From: CAVVSD01 sp963750895
Lineage (GTDB): Bacteria > Actinomycetota > Thermoleophilia > Solirubrobacterales > Solirubrobacteraceae
Direction of reading: 5' to 3'
NCBI GenBank assembly: GCA_963750895.1
Contig: CAVVSD010000008.1
Location: forward strand, 1,736,001 to 1,800,000
Length of the DNA: 64,000 bases
This document shows, in pieces, positions 17,013-24,344 of this stretch. Each line of letters begins with the position of its first letter. Position 1 is the first letter of the stretch. The position numbers were made by a program, and so were the translations under genes. The notes under the pieces were generated by a model. That model worked only from the letters and a program-made list of their open reading frames with translations. It had not been told where the DNA came from and made no database searches.

Positions 17013-17557
17013 ACCTCCTCGGCGGTCGAGTCGACGACCTCGCCGTGGCCGTCCCCGCTGCCCGACGGGCCGACGCGGTGGACGCGACGCGCGCGCTCGC
17101 CTGCGTCGGGGCCGGTCCCGAGCTCGCCGACGGGCTGACGCCAGAAGGCCATCTCGGGGTGCGCGGTCACGACCTCGCGGCCGGAGTCGACGAGTCCGCC
17201 GACCGCGACGGCGATCGCGCCGATCAGGCCGACGAAGACGCCGATCTGCGCGCTGATCGGGAACCCGAGGTCAGGCGGGTCGACGATCCGGCGCAGGATG
17301 AGCAGCGCGAGCACGCAGCCGACGACCGTGCGCATGATGAGCACCGGCCGCGTCTGCTTGAGCAATGCGGTGACGAGCACGAACGCCGCGCCCGCCAGGA
17401 TCACCCAGCGGAGGTTCGTGAACGTCTGCCACCCGGTCGTCTCCGTGGTCCCCTGCAGGGCGGATCGATCGATGTGGTACCAGGTCAGGACGAGTGCAAC
17501 GGCGACGACGATGGCGCCTACCGCGCTGAGGACCCGGCCGATGGTCGGGCTGAGCAT
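17003..17557 (-). CDS. Four-helix membrane protein of unknown function
   Basis: 184 residues. Four hydrophobic segments: about 8-28 (VLSAVGAIVVAVALVLTWY), 48-64 (WVILAGAAFVLVTALL), 72-90 (LIMRTVVGCVLALLILRRI) and 103-122 (IGVFVGLIGAIAVAVGGLV). The C-terminal 60 residues are polar and look disordered. I do not recognise the family. Similar small membrane proteins are common in actinobacteria without assigned roles. It precedes no obvious partner on this strand; the next minus-strand gene upstream encodes a single-helix protein, so both could be envelope components. The end overlaps the GT4 end by 10 bases. Confidence 0.7.
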   Translation of the reverse strand: MLSPTIGRVLSAVGAIVVAVALVLTWYHIDRSALQGTTETTGWQTFTNLRWVILAGAAFVLVTALLKQTRPVLIMRTVVGCVLALLILRRIVDPPDLGFPISAQIGVFVGLIGAIAVAVGGLVDSGREVVTAHPEMAFWRQPVGELGTGPDAGERARRVHRVGPSGSGDGHGEVVDSTAEEVHS

Positions 17558-17592
17558 GGAGTTCCTCCTTCGGTCGTCGGCCTACAACGAGG

Positions 17593-17979
17593 CTACTTGT
17601 CCGGAGTTGCGGGGGCCTCGGGGTCCGGTGACGGCGACGAATCGGTCGGGGCGACCGGGCCGGACGGGGACGCGCCGACGACGTCGTCCTTCGTCGCGCC
17701 GGGTGCGTTGGGGTCCGGGACGGGGCCCGTGTAGGCAGGCGGCGGAGGCGGGGTCGGCGCGTCGGAGCCGCCGCCACCCAGGAGCTTCTTCGCGCCGATG
17801 CCGACGGCCGCGGCGCCCGCGGTCGCGACGGCGACGAGCTTCCACGGAGCCTTCTTCGCGGCCTTCGTGGCGGTCTTCGCGAGCTGCCACTCGCCCCACG
17901 CCTTCGCGACGGAGGCGACGGTGTCGAGCGTCTGGTCCTTCTTGGACCTCTTCTTCTTCTGCACCACCGGAAGCCTCAT
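17593..17979 (-). CDS. Small membrane protein with basic N-terminus and Pro/Ala-rich tail
   Basis: 128 residues, family not recognised. A strongly basic N-terminus (VQKKKRSKKDQTLDTVA) is followed by an amphipathic stretch, a short hydrophobic helix (LVAVATAGAAAVGIGAKKLL) and a tail rich in Pro, Asp, Ser and Ala without regular secondary structure. A single-pass protein with a disordered tail is likely. GGGGGAGG 3 bases upstream fixes ATG 17979 as the start over longer readings of the same frame. Confidence 0.7.
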   Translation of the reverse strand: MRLPVVQKKKRSKKDQTLDTVASVAKAWGEWQLAKTATKAAKKAPWKLVAVATAGAAAVGIGAKKLLGGGGSDAPTPPPPPAYTGPVPDPNAPGATKDDVVGASPSGPVAPTDSSPSPDPEAPATPDK

Positions 17980-17982
17980 GGG

Positions 17983-17990
17983 CCTCCCCC
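17983..17990 (-). promoter_or_regulatory. Strong Shine-Dalgarno fixing the start at 17979
   Basis: GGGGGAGG on the minus strand, only 3 bases from the ATG. The spacing is short but the match is strong. Confidence 0.6.
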
Positions 17991-18072
17991 TTTGTTCGTC
18001 GACGTATGAACCATGGGGATCGTAGGGCGGGCGGTACCCCGGGCAACCCGCGGGCGAAACGGAGGCACCGCT

Positions 18073-18078
18073 TACACT
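18073..18078 (+). promoter_or_regulatory. Putative -10 element, leaderless start
   Basis: TACACT lies 7 bases before ATG 18086 and no Shine-Dalgarno intervenes, the layout of a leaderless actinobacterial transcript. Confidence 0.45.
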
Positions 18079-18085
18079 CGCCGCC

Positions 18086-19018
18086 ATGCTCGCACTCGTC
18101 ACCGGCGGCGCCGGATTCATCGGCTCCAACCTCGTCGACCAGCTCCTCGGACGAGGCCACGAGGTCCATGTCGTGGACGATCTGTCCTCCGGAAAGGAGA
18201 GCAACCTCGAGGCCGCGCTTGCGGCGGGTGCCACGCTGCACACGGCGGACATCCGCGACGGGGACGCGATGCGCGATCTGTTCGCCGGCGTCAAGCCGGA
18301 GGTCGTCTTCCACCTCGCGGCGCAGATCGACGTCCGGGTGTCGGTGGCCGATCCGGCCTACGACGCACGCACGAACGTCGAGGCGACGGCCAACCTGCTC
18401 GAGACGGGCCGCGTGAACGGCGTGCGCCGCTTCGTGTTCGCCTCCACCGGCGGCGCGATCTACGGGGTCACCGACGTCATGCCGACGCCGGAGAACACCG
18501 AGGCGCGCCCGATGGCGCCGTACGGCACGAGCAAGCTGTGCGCCGAGCAGTACCTGGGGCTCTACGAGCGCCTGCACGGCATGTCGACCGTCGCGCTGCG
18601 CTTCGGCAACGTCTACGGGCCCCGGCAGGACGTGCACGGCGAGGCGGGCGTCATCGCGATCTTCTGCGGGCGGCTGCGCCGCGGCGAGGACCTGCGGGTG
18701 TTCGGCGACGGCGAGCAGACCCGCGACTACATCTACGTCGGCGACCTCGTCGAGGCGATCGCCACCGCGGGCGAGGGCGACGCCACCGGCGCGATCAACC
18801 TCGGCACCGAGGAGGAGACGTCCGTCCTTCGCGTCGCCGAGCTGCTGCAGGTGCATGCGGGGGCGACCTCGCCGATCGACTTCCAGCCCGCGCGACTGGG
18901 CGAGATCCAGCGCTCGGTCCTCGACGCCGGCCGGGCCCGCGAGGTCCTCGGCTGGAGCGCCGCCACGCGGATCGACGAGGGCCTCCGGCTCACCTGGGAG
19001 GCGTCGGCCGACGCCTAG
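18086..19018 (+). CDS. NAD-dependent nucleotide-sugar epimerase/dehydratase (GalE-like SDR)
   Basis: 310 residues of the extended SDR family. The cofactor motif is LALVTGGAGFIGSNLVDQL. FHLAAQIDVRVSVADP is followed by the Ser/Thr site FASTGGAIYG and the catalytic Tyr-x3-Lys in APYGTSKLCAEQY. The substrate region has LRFGNVYGPRQD and RDYIYVGDLVEAI. UDP-glucose/UDP-GlcNAc 4-epimerases have this architecture, but decarboxylases and 4,6-dehydratases overlap in sequence, so the sugar is uncertain. The following GT4 starts 7 bases after its stop, suggesting an operon of epimerase, GT4 and GT2. Confidence 0.88.
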   Translation: MLALVTGGAGFIGSNLVDQLLGRGHEVHVVDDLSSGKESNLEAALAAGATLHTADIRDGDAMRDLFAGVKPEVVFHLAAQIDVRVSVADPAYDARTNVEATANLLETGRVNGVRRFVFASTGGAIYGVTDVMPTPENTEARPMAPYGTSKLCAEQYLGLYERLHGMSTVALRFGNVYGPRQDVHGEAGVIAIFCGRLRRGEDLRVFGDGEQTRDYIYVGDLVEAIATAGEGDATGAINLGTEEETSVLRVAELLQVHAGATSPIDFQPARLGEIQRSVLDAGRAREVLGWSAATRIDEGLRLTWEASADA

Positions 19019-19025
19019 TCGCCCC

Positions 19026-20099
19026 GTGCGGGTCGGGTTCGACGCCGCCGCGCTCGTCCTCAACCGGGCGGGCGAGTACCGGTACGCCAGCGCCCTGCGC
19101 GGGGCGCTGCGCGAGCGCGAGGACGTCGAGCTGCACGAGCTGTGGCCCGGCAGGCGGGTCCCGCGGACCCTGCCGGCGCGGATCGCGCTGCAGGCCGCCG
19201 TGCAGGGGGCCTGGTACCCGTTCGCGGTCCCGCGGGCGGCGCGGCGTGCCCGCCTCGACGTGCTGCACCACCCCCGCTACGCCGTGTCGCCGGAGCCGGG
19301 GCTGCGCGTGCCGGTCGTCGTCACGATGCACGACGTGCTGGTCCTGAGCGCGCCGGAGCTGTTCTCCGCGCCGATCCGGGCCAACTTCCGGGCGCTCGCC
19401 GGCCCGCTCGCCCGTCGTGCCGCCGTCGTCCTGACCGGCTCGCAGGCGTCGGCGCGGGACATCGCCGAGCACCTGCGCGTGCCGCCGGAGCGGATCGTCG
19501 TGACGCCGTACGGCGTCGAGCCGCGCTTCCGGCCCGCGCCCGCCACGCCGGAGCTGCTGGCGCGGCTGGGGATCGACGGCCCCTACGTCGCCTGCGTCGG
19601 CACGCTGGAGCCGCGCAAGAACCTCGTCACCGCGCTGCGGGCGTTCGCGCGGATCCGGGAGGACGTGACGCTCGTCGTCGTCGGCGGGCGCGGATGGCGC
19701 AACGAGGCGTTCGAGGAGGAGCTGCGGGCGGTGCGCGGCGAGGTCGTGCTGACGGGCTTCCTCAGCGACGAGGACCTCGTCGGCGTCCTCGCCGGCGCGC
19801 GCTGCTTCCTGTACCCCTCGCTGCACGAGGGCTACGGCTTCCCGCCGCTGGAGGCGATGGCGTGCGGGACGCCGGTCGTGACCTCGGCGACGTCGAGCCT
19901 GCCCGAGGTGGTCGGCGACGCCGGGCTGCTCGTGGATCCACGCGATCCGGAGGCCGTCGCGGGCGCCGTCGAGCGCCTGCTGCGCGACGACGCGCTGCAC
20001 GCGTCGCTGCGCCAGAAGGGACTCGATCGGGCTTCGTCCTACACTTGGGAGCGTTGCGCCGCCGCGACGGTCGCCGCCTACAGTCGAGCGACGGCCTGA
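19026..20099 (+). CDS. Glycosyltransferase family 4 (mannosyltransferase-like)
   Basis: 357 residues, GTG start 7 bases after the epimerase. Seen: RVGFDAAALVLNRAGEYRYA, LDVLHHPRYAVSP, VVVTMHDVLVLSAPELFS, the family hallmark VACVGTLEPRKNLVTALRAF, and FLYPSLHEGYGFPPLEAMACG with the donor-binding E-x7-E. The ending ERLLRDDALHASLRQKGLDRA is usual for this subgroup, often annotated as mannosyl- or rhamnosyltransferases acting on O-antigen-like glycans. Donor and acceptor are not determinable. Confidence 0.9.
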   Translation: MRVGFDAAALVLNRAGEYRYASALRGALREREDVELHELWPGRRVPRTLPARIALQAAVQGAWYPFAVPRAARRARLDVLHHPRYAVSPEPGLRVPVVVTMHDVLVLSAPELFSAPIRANFRALAGPLARRAAVVLTGSQASARDIAEHLRVPPERIVVTPYGVEPRFRPAPATPELLARLGIDGPYVACVGTLEPRKNLVTALRAFARIREDVTLVVVGGRGWRNEAFEEELRAVRGEVVLTGFLSDEDLVGVLAGARCFLYPSLHEGYGFPPLEAMACGTPVVTSATSSLPEVVGDAGLLVDPRDPEAVAGAVERLLRDDALHASLRQKGLDRASSYTWERCAAATVAAYSRATA

Positions 20100-20176
20100 A
20101 CCGCAACCTCATGGCGGCCCGCTCGTTGCGACGAGCGCAGGAACCTTCACCGGACCCGGAGAACCTGAAGACCTCC

Positions 20177-21358
20177 ATGAGCACGATCGAACGCGCACAG
20201 CGCCACGCGCCCGTCACGCACGAGGCGACGCTCCCGCTGGTGTCCGTGGTCATCCCGTGCCTCAACGAGGCCGAGAACATCGAGGAGTGCGTCACGCGCG
20301 CCCGTGCCGTTCTCGAGGAGCACGGCCTGAACGGCGAGGTCGTCGTGGCCGACAACGGCTCGACCGACGGCAGCCCCGAGCTGGCCGCCAGGGCGGGCGC
20401 GCGGGTCATCCACGAGGAGCGCCGTGGCTACGGCAGCGCCTACCTCGCGGGCTTCGCCAACGCGCGCGGCGAGTACATCGTGATGCTGGACGCCGACCTC
20501 ACGTACCCGTTCGAGCTCATCCCGCGGTTCGTGGACGAGCTGGCCGGCGGCGCCGAGCTCGTCATGGGCGACCGGATGGACAACATCCAGCCCGGCGCGA
20601 TGCCGTGGCTGCACCAGTACGTCGGCAACCCGATCCTCTCCGGCATCCTCAACCTCTTCTTCCGCACCGGCGTGCGCGATGCGCACTGCGGCATGCGCGG
20701 CCTGCGGCGGGACATCCTGCCGAAGCTCGACCTGCGCACCCCGGGCATGGAGTTCGCATCGGAGATGGTCATCCGGGCCTCCAAGGAGAAGCTGCGGATC
20801 TCCGAGTTCCCGATCACGTACCACCCGCGTGGCGGCGAGTCGAAGCTGTCGAGCTTCCGGGACGGCTGGCGCCACCTGCGCTTCCTGCTCGTCCACAGCC
20901 CGACGCACCTCTTCCTGTGGCCCGGCGTCGTCCTCGCCACGCTCGGCGTCCTCGTCATGGCGGCGGTGCTCGGCGGGCTGGACATCGTCGGCCGCCCGCT
21001 CTACCTGCACTCGATGATCGCCGGCAGCCTGCTGCTCGTCGTCGGGACGCAGATCGTGTCGCTCGGGCTCTGTGCCCACGCGTACGGCATGTACTTCATG
21101 GGCGACCGCGATCCCTGGTTCGACCGCATGCGCAGCCGCTTCCGCCTCGAGCACGGGCTCGCGCTGGGCGGGTTCATCATCCTGCTGGGCCTGACGGTGT
21201 GCGCGGTCGTGCTCGCCATCTGGGCCGACCGCGGGTTCGGCAGCCTCTCCGAGGAGAGCCTGGCCGTCCTGGGCGCCTCGCTCATCATCGTGGGCGTGCA
21301 GGTCTTCTTCTCGTCGTTCCTGCTCAGCATCCTGGGCCTGCGCCGCCAGGCGCAGTGA
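20177..21358 (+). CDS. Membrane-anchored glycosyltransferase family 2 (polyprenol-phosphate sugar type)
   Basis: 393 residues. GT-A domain (about 20-240): LVSVVIPCLNEAENIEECV, VVADNGSTDGSPELAARAG, RGYGSAYLAGFANARGEY, MLDADLTYPFELIPRF (DxD) and DAHCGMRGLRRDILPKL. It is followed by four hydrophobic segments in the last 150 residues. This is the DPM1-like group that moves a sugar from its nucleotide to polyprenyl phosphate, giving a lipid donor for extracytoplasmic transferases. ATG 20177 is chosen for its distance to the conserved domain; ATG 20111 in the same frame would add 22 residues. The stop overlaps the next GTG (GTGA). Confidence 0.88.
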   Translation: MSTIERAQRHAPVTHEATLPLVSVVIPCLNEAENIEECVTRARAVLEEHGLNGEVVVADNGSTDGSPELAARAGARVIHEERRGYGSAYLAGFANARGEYIVMLDADLTYPFELIPRFVDELAGGAELVMGDRMDNIQPGAMPWLHQYVGNPILSGILNLFFRTGVRDAHCGMRGLRRDILPKLDLRTPGMEFASEMVIRASKEKLRISEFPITYHPRGGESKLSSFRDGWRHLRFLLVHSPTHLFLWPGVVLATLGVLVMAAVLGGLDIVGRPLYLHSMIAGSLLLVVGTQIVSLGLCAHAYGMYFMGDRDPWFDRMRSRFRLEHGLALGGFIILLGLTVCAVVLAIWADRGFGSLSEESLAVLGASLIIVGVQVFFSSFLLSILGLRRQAQ

Positions 21359-22137
21359 GCGATCACGACGTCCCTGGCGGCGGGCCGTCGGTCGCGGAGC
21401 CGCTCGTCGCCGCCGAGCCCGCGCGGCGGTGCAGTGCCGCCGAGGAGGCCCGGACGCTGCTCGCGGGGACGGGGCAGGGCGCGCTGGCGTCGCTGTCGGA
21501 GGACGGATCGCCGTGGTCGTCGTTCGTCGCCTATGGCGCGCTGGCGGACGGCAGCCCGGTCCTGTGCGTCTCGCGGCTGGCCGAGCACGGCCGCAACCTC
21601 CTCGCCGATCCGCGCGCGTCGCTGCTCGTCGTCGCGCCCGCCGACGGCCCTGATCCGCTCGCGGCCGGCCGGGTGACCCTCGCCGGCGTGGTCCGGCCCG
21701 GCGATGCGACCGCCCGCGAGGCGTACGTCGCCGGGGTGCCGTCGGGCGACGTCTACGTCGACTTCGGCGACTTCGACCTCTGGGTGCTCGGCGTCGAGCG
21801 GGTCCGGTGGGTCGGCGGCTACGGGCGCATGGCGTCGGCGAGCGCGGAGGACTACGCGGCCGCGGGGCCCGACCCCGTCGCACCGTCGGCGGCGGGCGCG
21901 GTCGCGCATCTCAACGACGACCACGCGGACGCCCTGCTGGACATGGCGCGCGCGCTGGCCGGTCACCCGGACGCCACGGCCGCGACCTGCACCGGTGCCG
22001 ACCGCTACGGGCTGGACCTGACGGTCGTCACGCCCCGCGGCGTGGCCCCGGCCCGCGTGGGGTTCGCCGAGCCCTGCGGCGCGCCGGGCGACCTGCGCGG
22101 CGCGACGGTCGAGCTCGCGCGCCGCGCCCGGTCCTGA
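21355..22137 (+). CDS. HugZ-like pyridoxamine-5'-phosphate-oxidase-fold protein
   Basis: 260 residues. N-terminal split-barrel domain (about 20-160): EEARTLLAGTGQGALASLSE, PVLCVSRLAEHGRNLLADPR and VDFGDFDLWVLGVERVRWVGGYG. C-terminal DUF2470 domain: GAVAHLNDDHADALLDMARA. This pairing is found in HugZ/HutZ haem-utilisation proteins and in related actinobacterial and plant haem-oxygenase-like proteins that bind haem or flavin. No haem-uptake genes are near. The GTG overlaps the GT2 stop (GTGA), so expression may be coupled with the glycan operon by position only. The frame is well supported; the reaction is not. Confidence 0.85.
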   Translation: MSDHDVPGGGPSVAEPLVAAEPARRCSAAEEARTLLAGTGQGALASLSEDGSPWSSFVAYGALADGSPVLCVSRLAEHGRNLLADPRASLLVVAPADGPDPLAAGRVTLAGVVRPGDATAREAYVAGVPSGDVYVDFGDFDLWVLGVERVRWVGGYGRMASASAEDYAAAGPDPVAPSAAGAVAHLNDDHADALLDMARALAGHPDATAATCTGADRYGLDLTVVTPRGVAPARVGFAEPCGAPGDLRGATVELARRARS

Positions 22138-22144
22138 GCGACGG

Positions 22145-22354
22145 TCACAGCTTCGTCAGCGCGTCCGGCTTGTGGGCCGCCTGGGCGCCGGTCTTCTCGC
22201 TCTCGACGAGGTACTGCGGGTCGTCCTCCGACGCCCGCACCTGGTGCTCCTCGATCTTCGTGTCGCTGGTCAGCTTCTTGACCACCTTGCCGTGCGTCGT
22301 GCCCTGCGAGGTGTTCCAGCTCACGCGGTCGCCCTGCTTGAAGGTCTCGGTCAT
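22145..22354 (-). CDS. DUF2945 (hypervirulence-associated TUDOR-domain) protein
   Basis: 69 residues: QGDRVSWNTSQGTTHGKVVK, KIEEHQVRASEDDPQYLVES and GAQAAHKPDALTKL. This is the small SH3/TUDOR-like fold of DUF2945, widespread in soil bacteria and fungi, with no established biochemical role. It is cytoplasmic and has no signal peptide. It is convergent with the HugZ-like gene (7-base gap) and divergent from the ArsR gene. Confidence 0.85.
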   Translation of the reverse strand: MTETFKQGDRVSWNTSQGTTHGKVVKKLTSDTKIEEHQVRASEDDPQYLVESEKTGAQAAHKPDALTKL

Positions 22355-22387
22355 GGCTCCGGCCTACCCCGATGAGGGCGGGCGCGC

Positions 22388-22410
22388 TAACGTACAACCG
22401 AATGGTTGTA
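22388..22410 (+). promoter_or_regulatory. ArsR operator over the start codon, with -10 element
   Basis: A perfect dyad, TACAACC-GAAT-GGTTGTA (22393-22410), covers ATG 22402. TAACGT (22388-22393) sits 8 bases before the ATG as a -10 element. A dimeric ArsR protein bound here would block both the promoter and translation start, so autorepression of the ArsR/SRPBCC pair is likely. Similar TACAACC/GGTTGTA dyads occur ahead of this type of operon in other actinobacteria, as I recall; not checked here. Confidence 0.65.
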
Positions 22411-22752
22411 GGTTCGCCCACCGACGAGGTCGCCGACGACCTGTTCCACGCGCTCGCCGACGCCACGCGCCGCGACATCCTGCGGCGTTGCGCCCTCGGT
22501 GAGGCGTCCGTGTCGGGCCTCGCCGAGGCGTATCCGATGAGCTTCGCCGCGGTGCAGAAGCACGTCGCGGTGCTCGAGCGCGCAGGGCTGATCACGAAGG
22601 AACGCCGCGGGCGCGAGCAGCGCGTGCGCACCGACGTCGAGGCCATCGCCCTCGCGCACCGGGCCCTCGACGCGCTCGAGGACACCTGGCGCGGGCGCAT
22701 CGGCCGGATGGCGGACCTGCTGGACACCCCCACGAGGAAGGACGAGCCATGA
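22402..22752 (+). CDS. ArsR-family transcriptional regulator
   Basis: 116 residues of winged-helix DNA-binding protein: VADDLFHALADATRRDILRR, the recognition helix region PMSFAAVQKHVAVLERAGL, and the wing ITKERRGREQRVRTD. No metal-binding Cys pair (CxC) is present, so this is the non-metal SdpR-like group usually paired with SRPBCC proteins. The ATG lies inside its likely operator. Its stop overlaps the next start (ATGA), and the partner encodes an SRPBCC ligand-binding-like protein, the usual two-gene arrangement. It is expected to repress its own operon; the inducer is unknown. Confidence 0.9.
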   Translation: MVVGSPTDEVADDLFHALADATRRDILRRCALGEASVSGLAEAYPMSFAAVQKHVAVLERAGLITKERRGREQRVRTDVEAIALAHRALDALEDTWRGRIGRMADLLDTPTRKDEP

Positions 22753-23240
22753 GCGTCACCAGCGTCGACCGGGACACCGAGGACCTGACCCTCACGTTGA
22801 TCGCCGACTTCGACGGCGTCCCCGTCGAGCAGGTGTGGGAGCTGTGGTCCGATCCGCGCCAGCTCGAGCGCTGGTGGGGTCCTCCGACCTATCCGGCGAC
22901 GATGGAGGAGCACGACCTGACGCCCGGTGGCTCGGTGACCTACTACATGACGAGCCCGGAGGGCGAGCGCCACCGCGGGTGGTGGCGGATCACGGCCGTC
23001 GACCCTCCGGCCTCGCTGGAGTTCGAGGACGGCTTCGCCGATGCGGACGGGACGCCGTCGGACGCCATGCCGACGACGATGGTCCGCGTCACCCTCGCCG
23101 AGCGCGATGGCGGCACCCGCATGCAGCTCAGCTCGCGGTTCGCCTCACGCGAGCAGATGGAGCAGCTGCTCGCCATGGGCATGGACGAGGGCCTGCGCCT
23201 CTCGGTCGGGCAGATGGACGGCGTCCTCGCCGCCGTCTGA
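22749..23240 (+). CDS. SRPBCC (AHSA1/START-like) domain protein
   Basis: 163 residues with the helix-grip fold of the AHSA1/CalC family: VEQVWELWSDPRQLERWWGP near residue 30, then YPATMEEHDLTPGGSVTYYM, HRGWWRITAVDPPASLEFED and a C-terminal helix EQLLAMGMDEGLRLSVGQMD. Such proteins hold a hydrophobic ligand in a central cavity; some are stress or toxin-sequestering proteins. It is translationally coupled to the ArsR gene, and the pair probably forms a ligand-responsive module. The ligand is unknown. Confidence 0.88.
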   Translation: MSVTSVDRDTEDLTLTLIADFDGVPVEQVWELWSDPRQLERWWGPPTYPATMEEHDLTPGGSVTYYMTSPEGERHRGWWRITAVDPPASLEFEDGFADADGTPSDAMPTTMVRVTLAERDGGTRMQLSSRFASREQMEQLLAMGMDEGLRLSVGQMDGVLAAV

Positions 23241-23252
23241 GCCTGCGGCGGG

Positions 23253-23375
23253 TCAGGCGGCCGTCGGGGACGCCGGCCGTGGTGCCGGGGCCTTCGCGGG
23301 CTCCGGCAGCGGCTGTGGCCGGGGCATCTGGACCGGCTCGACGGTGATGGACTTCGAGGGGCCTGCGAGCGTCAT
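23253..23375 (-). CDS. Small proline-rich ORF, 40 residues
   Basis: An open frame that fills the gap between the SRPBCC gene and the epimerase gene. It begins MTLAGPSKSITVEPVQMP and continues as a Pro/Ala/Lys repeat-like tail ending PASPTAA, with no Cys and no hydrophobic segment. A TAGAAT 6 bases before ATG 23375 gives it a good leaderless start, and its stop lies 12 bases from the convergent neighbour. Short Pro-rich proteins with a similar start (GPS-K/R-x-I-x-VEP) are, as far as I recall, recurrent in actinobacteria, but I cannot check that here. Function unknown; it may be untranslated. Confidence 0.5.
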   Translation of the reverse strand: MTLAGPSKSITVEPVQMPRPQPLPEPAKAPAPRPASPTAA

Positions 23376-23381
23376 GCCCGC

Positions 23382-23387
23382 ATTCTA
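23382..23387 (-). promoter_or_regulatory. Putative -10 element of the small ORF
   Basis: TAGAAT on the minus strand, 6 bases before the ATG. The TAG is the stop codon of the upstream epimerase gene. Confidence 0.4.
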
Positions 23388-24344
23388 GACCCGCGTGCGC
23401 AGCCACTCGATCGTCTGCGCGACGCCCTCCCGGACGCCGATGCGTGCCTCCCACCCCAGGACCGTGCGTGCCTTGTCCACGCTCGGCCAGCGCCGCTGCA
23501 CGTCCACCTCGAACGTGGGCAGGTGCTCGAGCGCGAAGGCGCCCGGCGGCTTCCCGCACTCCTCCCAGATGACGCGGGCGATCTCCGCCACGGTCATCTC
23601 GTCGCCCGCGGAGACGTTGAAGTCCTCGTTCAGCGCGGCGGGGTGGCCCATCGCGGTCACGACGCCGTCGGCGATGTCGTCGACGTGCGTGATCGTCCGG
23701 GTCTGCTCGCCGGTGCCGAAGATCGGCAGCGGCGCGCCCTCGGGCAGCGCCAGGCACTTCTTGATGACGTCGGGGACCATGTGCGCGATCCCGGGCTCGT
23801 CCTCGGGCATCTCGCCCGGGCCGTAGGCGTTGAACGGCCGGCAGATCGTGAAGGGCAGGCCCTCCTCGTCGTGCGCCGCGCGCACCCACACCTCGCCCGC
23901 GAGCTTGGAGAAGCCGTAGGCCGAGCGCGGCCACGGGCACTCCCACACGTGCTCCTCGGTCGTCGGGAACTGCGTCGCGCGCTCGAAGACCATCGAGGAG
24001 GAGACGTAGACGAAGCGCTCGACGCCCTCGAGCACCGCGGAGCGCACGACGCCCCCGTAGAGCGCGCTGTTGACCTCGCTGAGCGTCAGCGGGAGCTTGT
24101 GGAAGTTCGCGATGCCGCCGACGATCGCCGCCAGGTGGATGACGTGCGTGCAGCCCGCCGTCGCCTCCCGGGCCTGGGCGAGGTCGCGCAGGTCGCCCTG
24201 GTGGATCTCCGCGCCGTCGCGCATCCAGTCCGGCGCCGGGCGCTGGTCGGAGACGCGCACGTCCCAGTCGCCGTCGCGCAGGAGCCTGCGCACGACCGCG
24301 GCGCCGATCGTGCCGGCGCCTCCTGTGACCAGGACCCTGCTCAC
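23385..24344 (-). CDS. NAD-dependent nucleotide-sugar epimerase/dehydratase (extended SDR)
   Basis: 319 residues. The cofactor motif RVLVTGGAGTIGAAVVRRL opens the protein; then THVIHLAAIVGGIANFHKLP, the Ser site VYVSSSMVFERA, and the Tyr-x3-Lys in RSAYGFSKLAGEVWVR. The substrate half has FNAYGPGEMPEDEPG and TRTITHVDDIADGV. The IVGGIANFHKLP stretch recalls GDP-mannose 3,5-epimerase and related GDP- or ADP-sugar SDRs, which suits the nearby GDP-mannose dehydratase genes, but assignment is tentative. GTG 24344 overlaps the stop of the dehydrogenase gene (GTGA), so the two are one operon. Confidence 0.85.
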   Translation of the reverse strand: MSRVLVTGGAGTIGAAVVRRLLRDGDWDVRVSDQRPAPDWMRDGAEIHQGDLRDLAQAREATAGCTHVIHLAAIVGGIANFHKLPLTLSEVNSALYGGVVRSAVLEGVERFVYVSSSMVFERATQFPTTEEHVWECPWPRSAYGFSKLAGEVWVRAAHDEEGLPFTICRPFNAYGPGEMPEDEPGIAHMVPDVIKKCLALPEGAPLPIFGTGEQTRTITHVDDIADGVVTAMGHPAALNEDFNVSAGDEMTVAEIARVIWEECGKPPGAFALEHLPTFEVDVQRRWPSVDKARTVLGWEARIGVREGVAQTIEWLRTRV

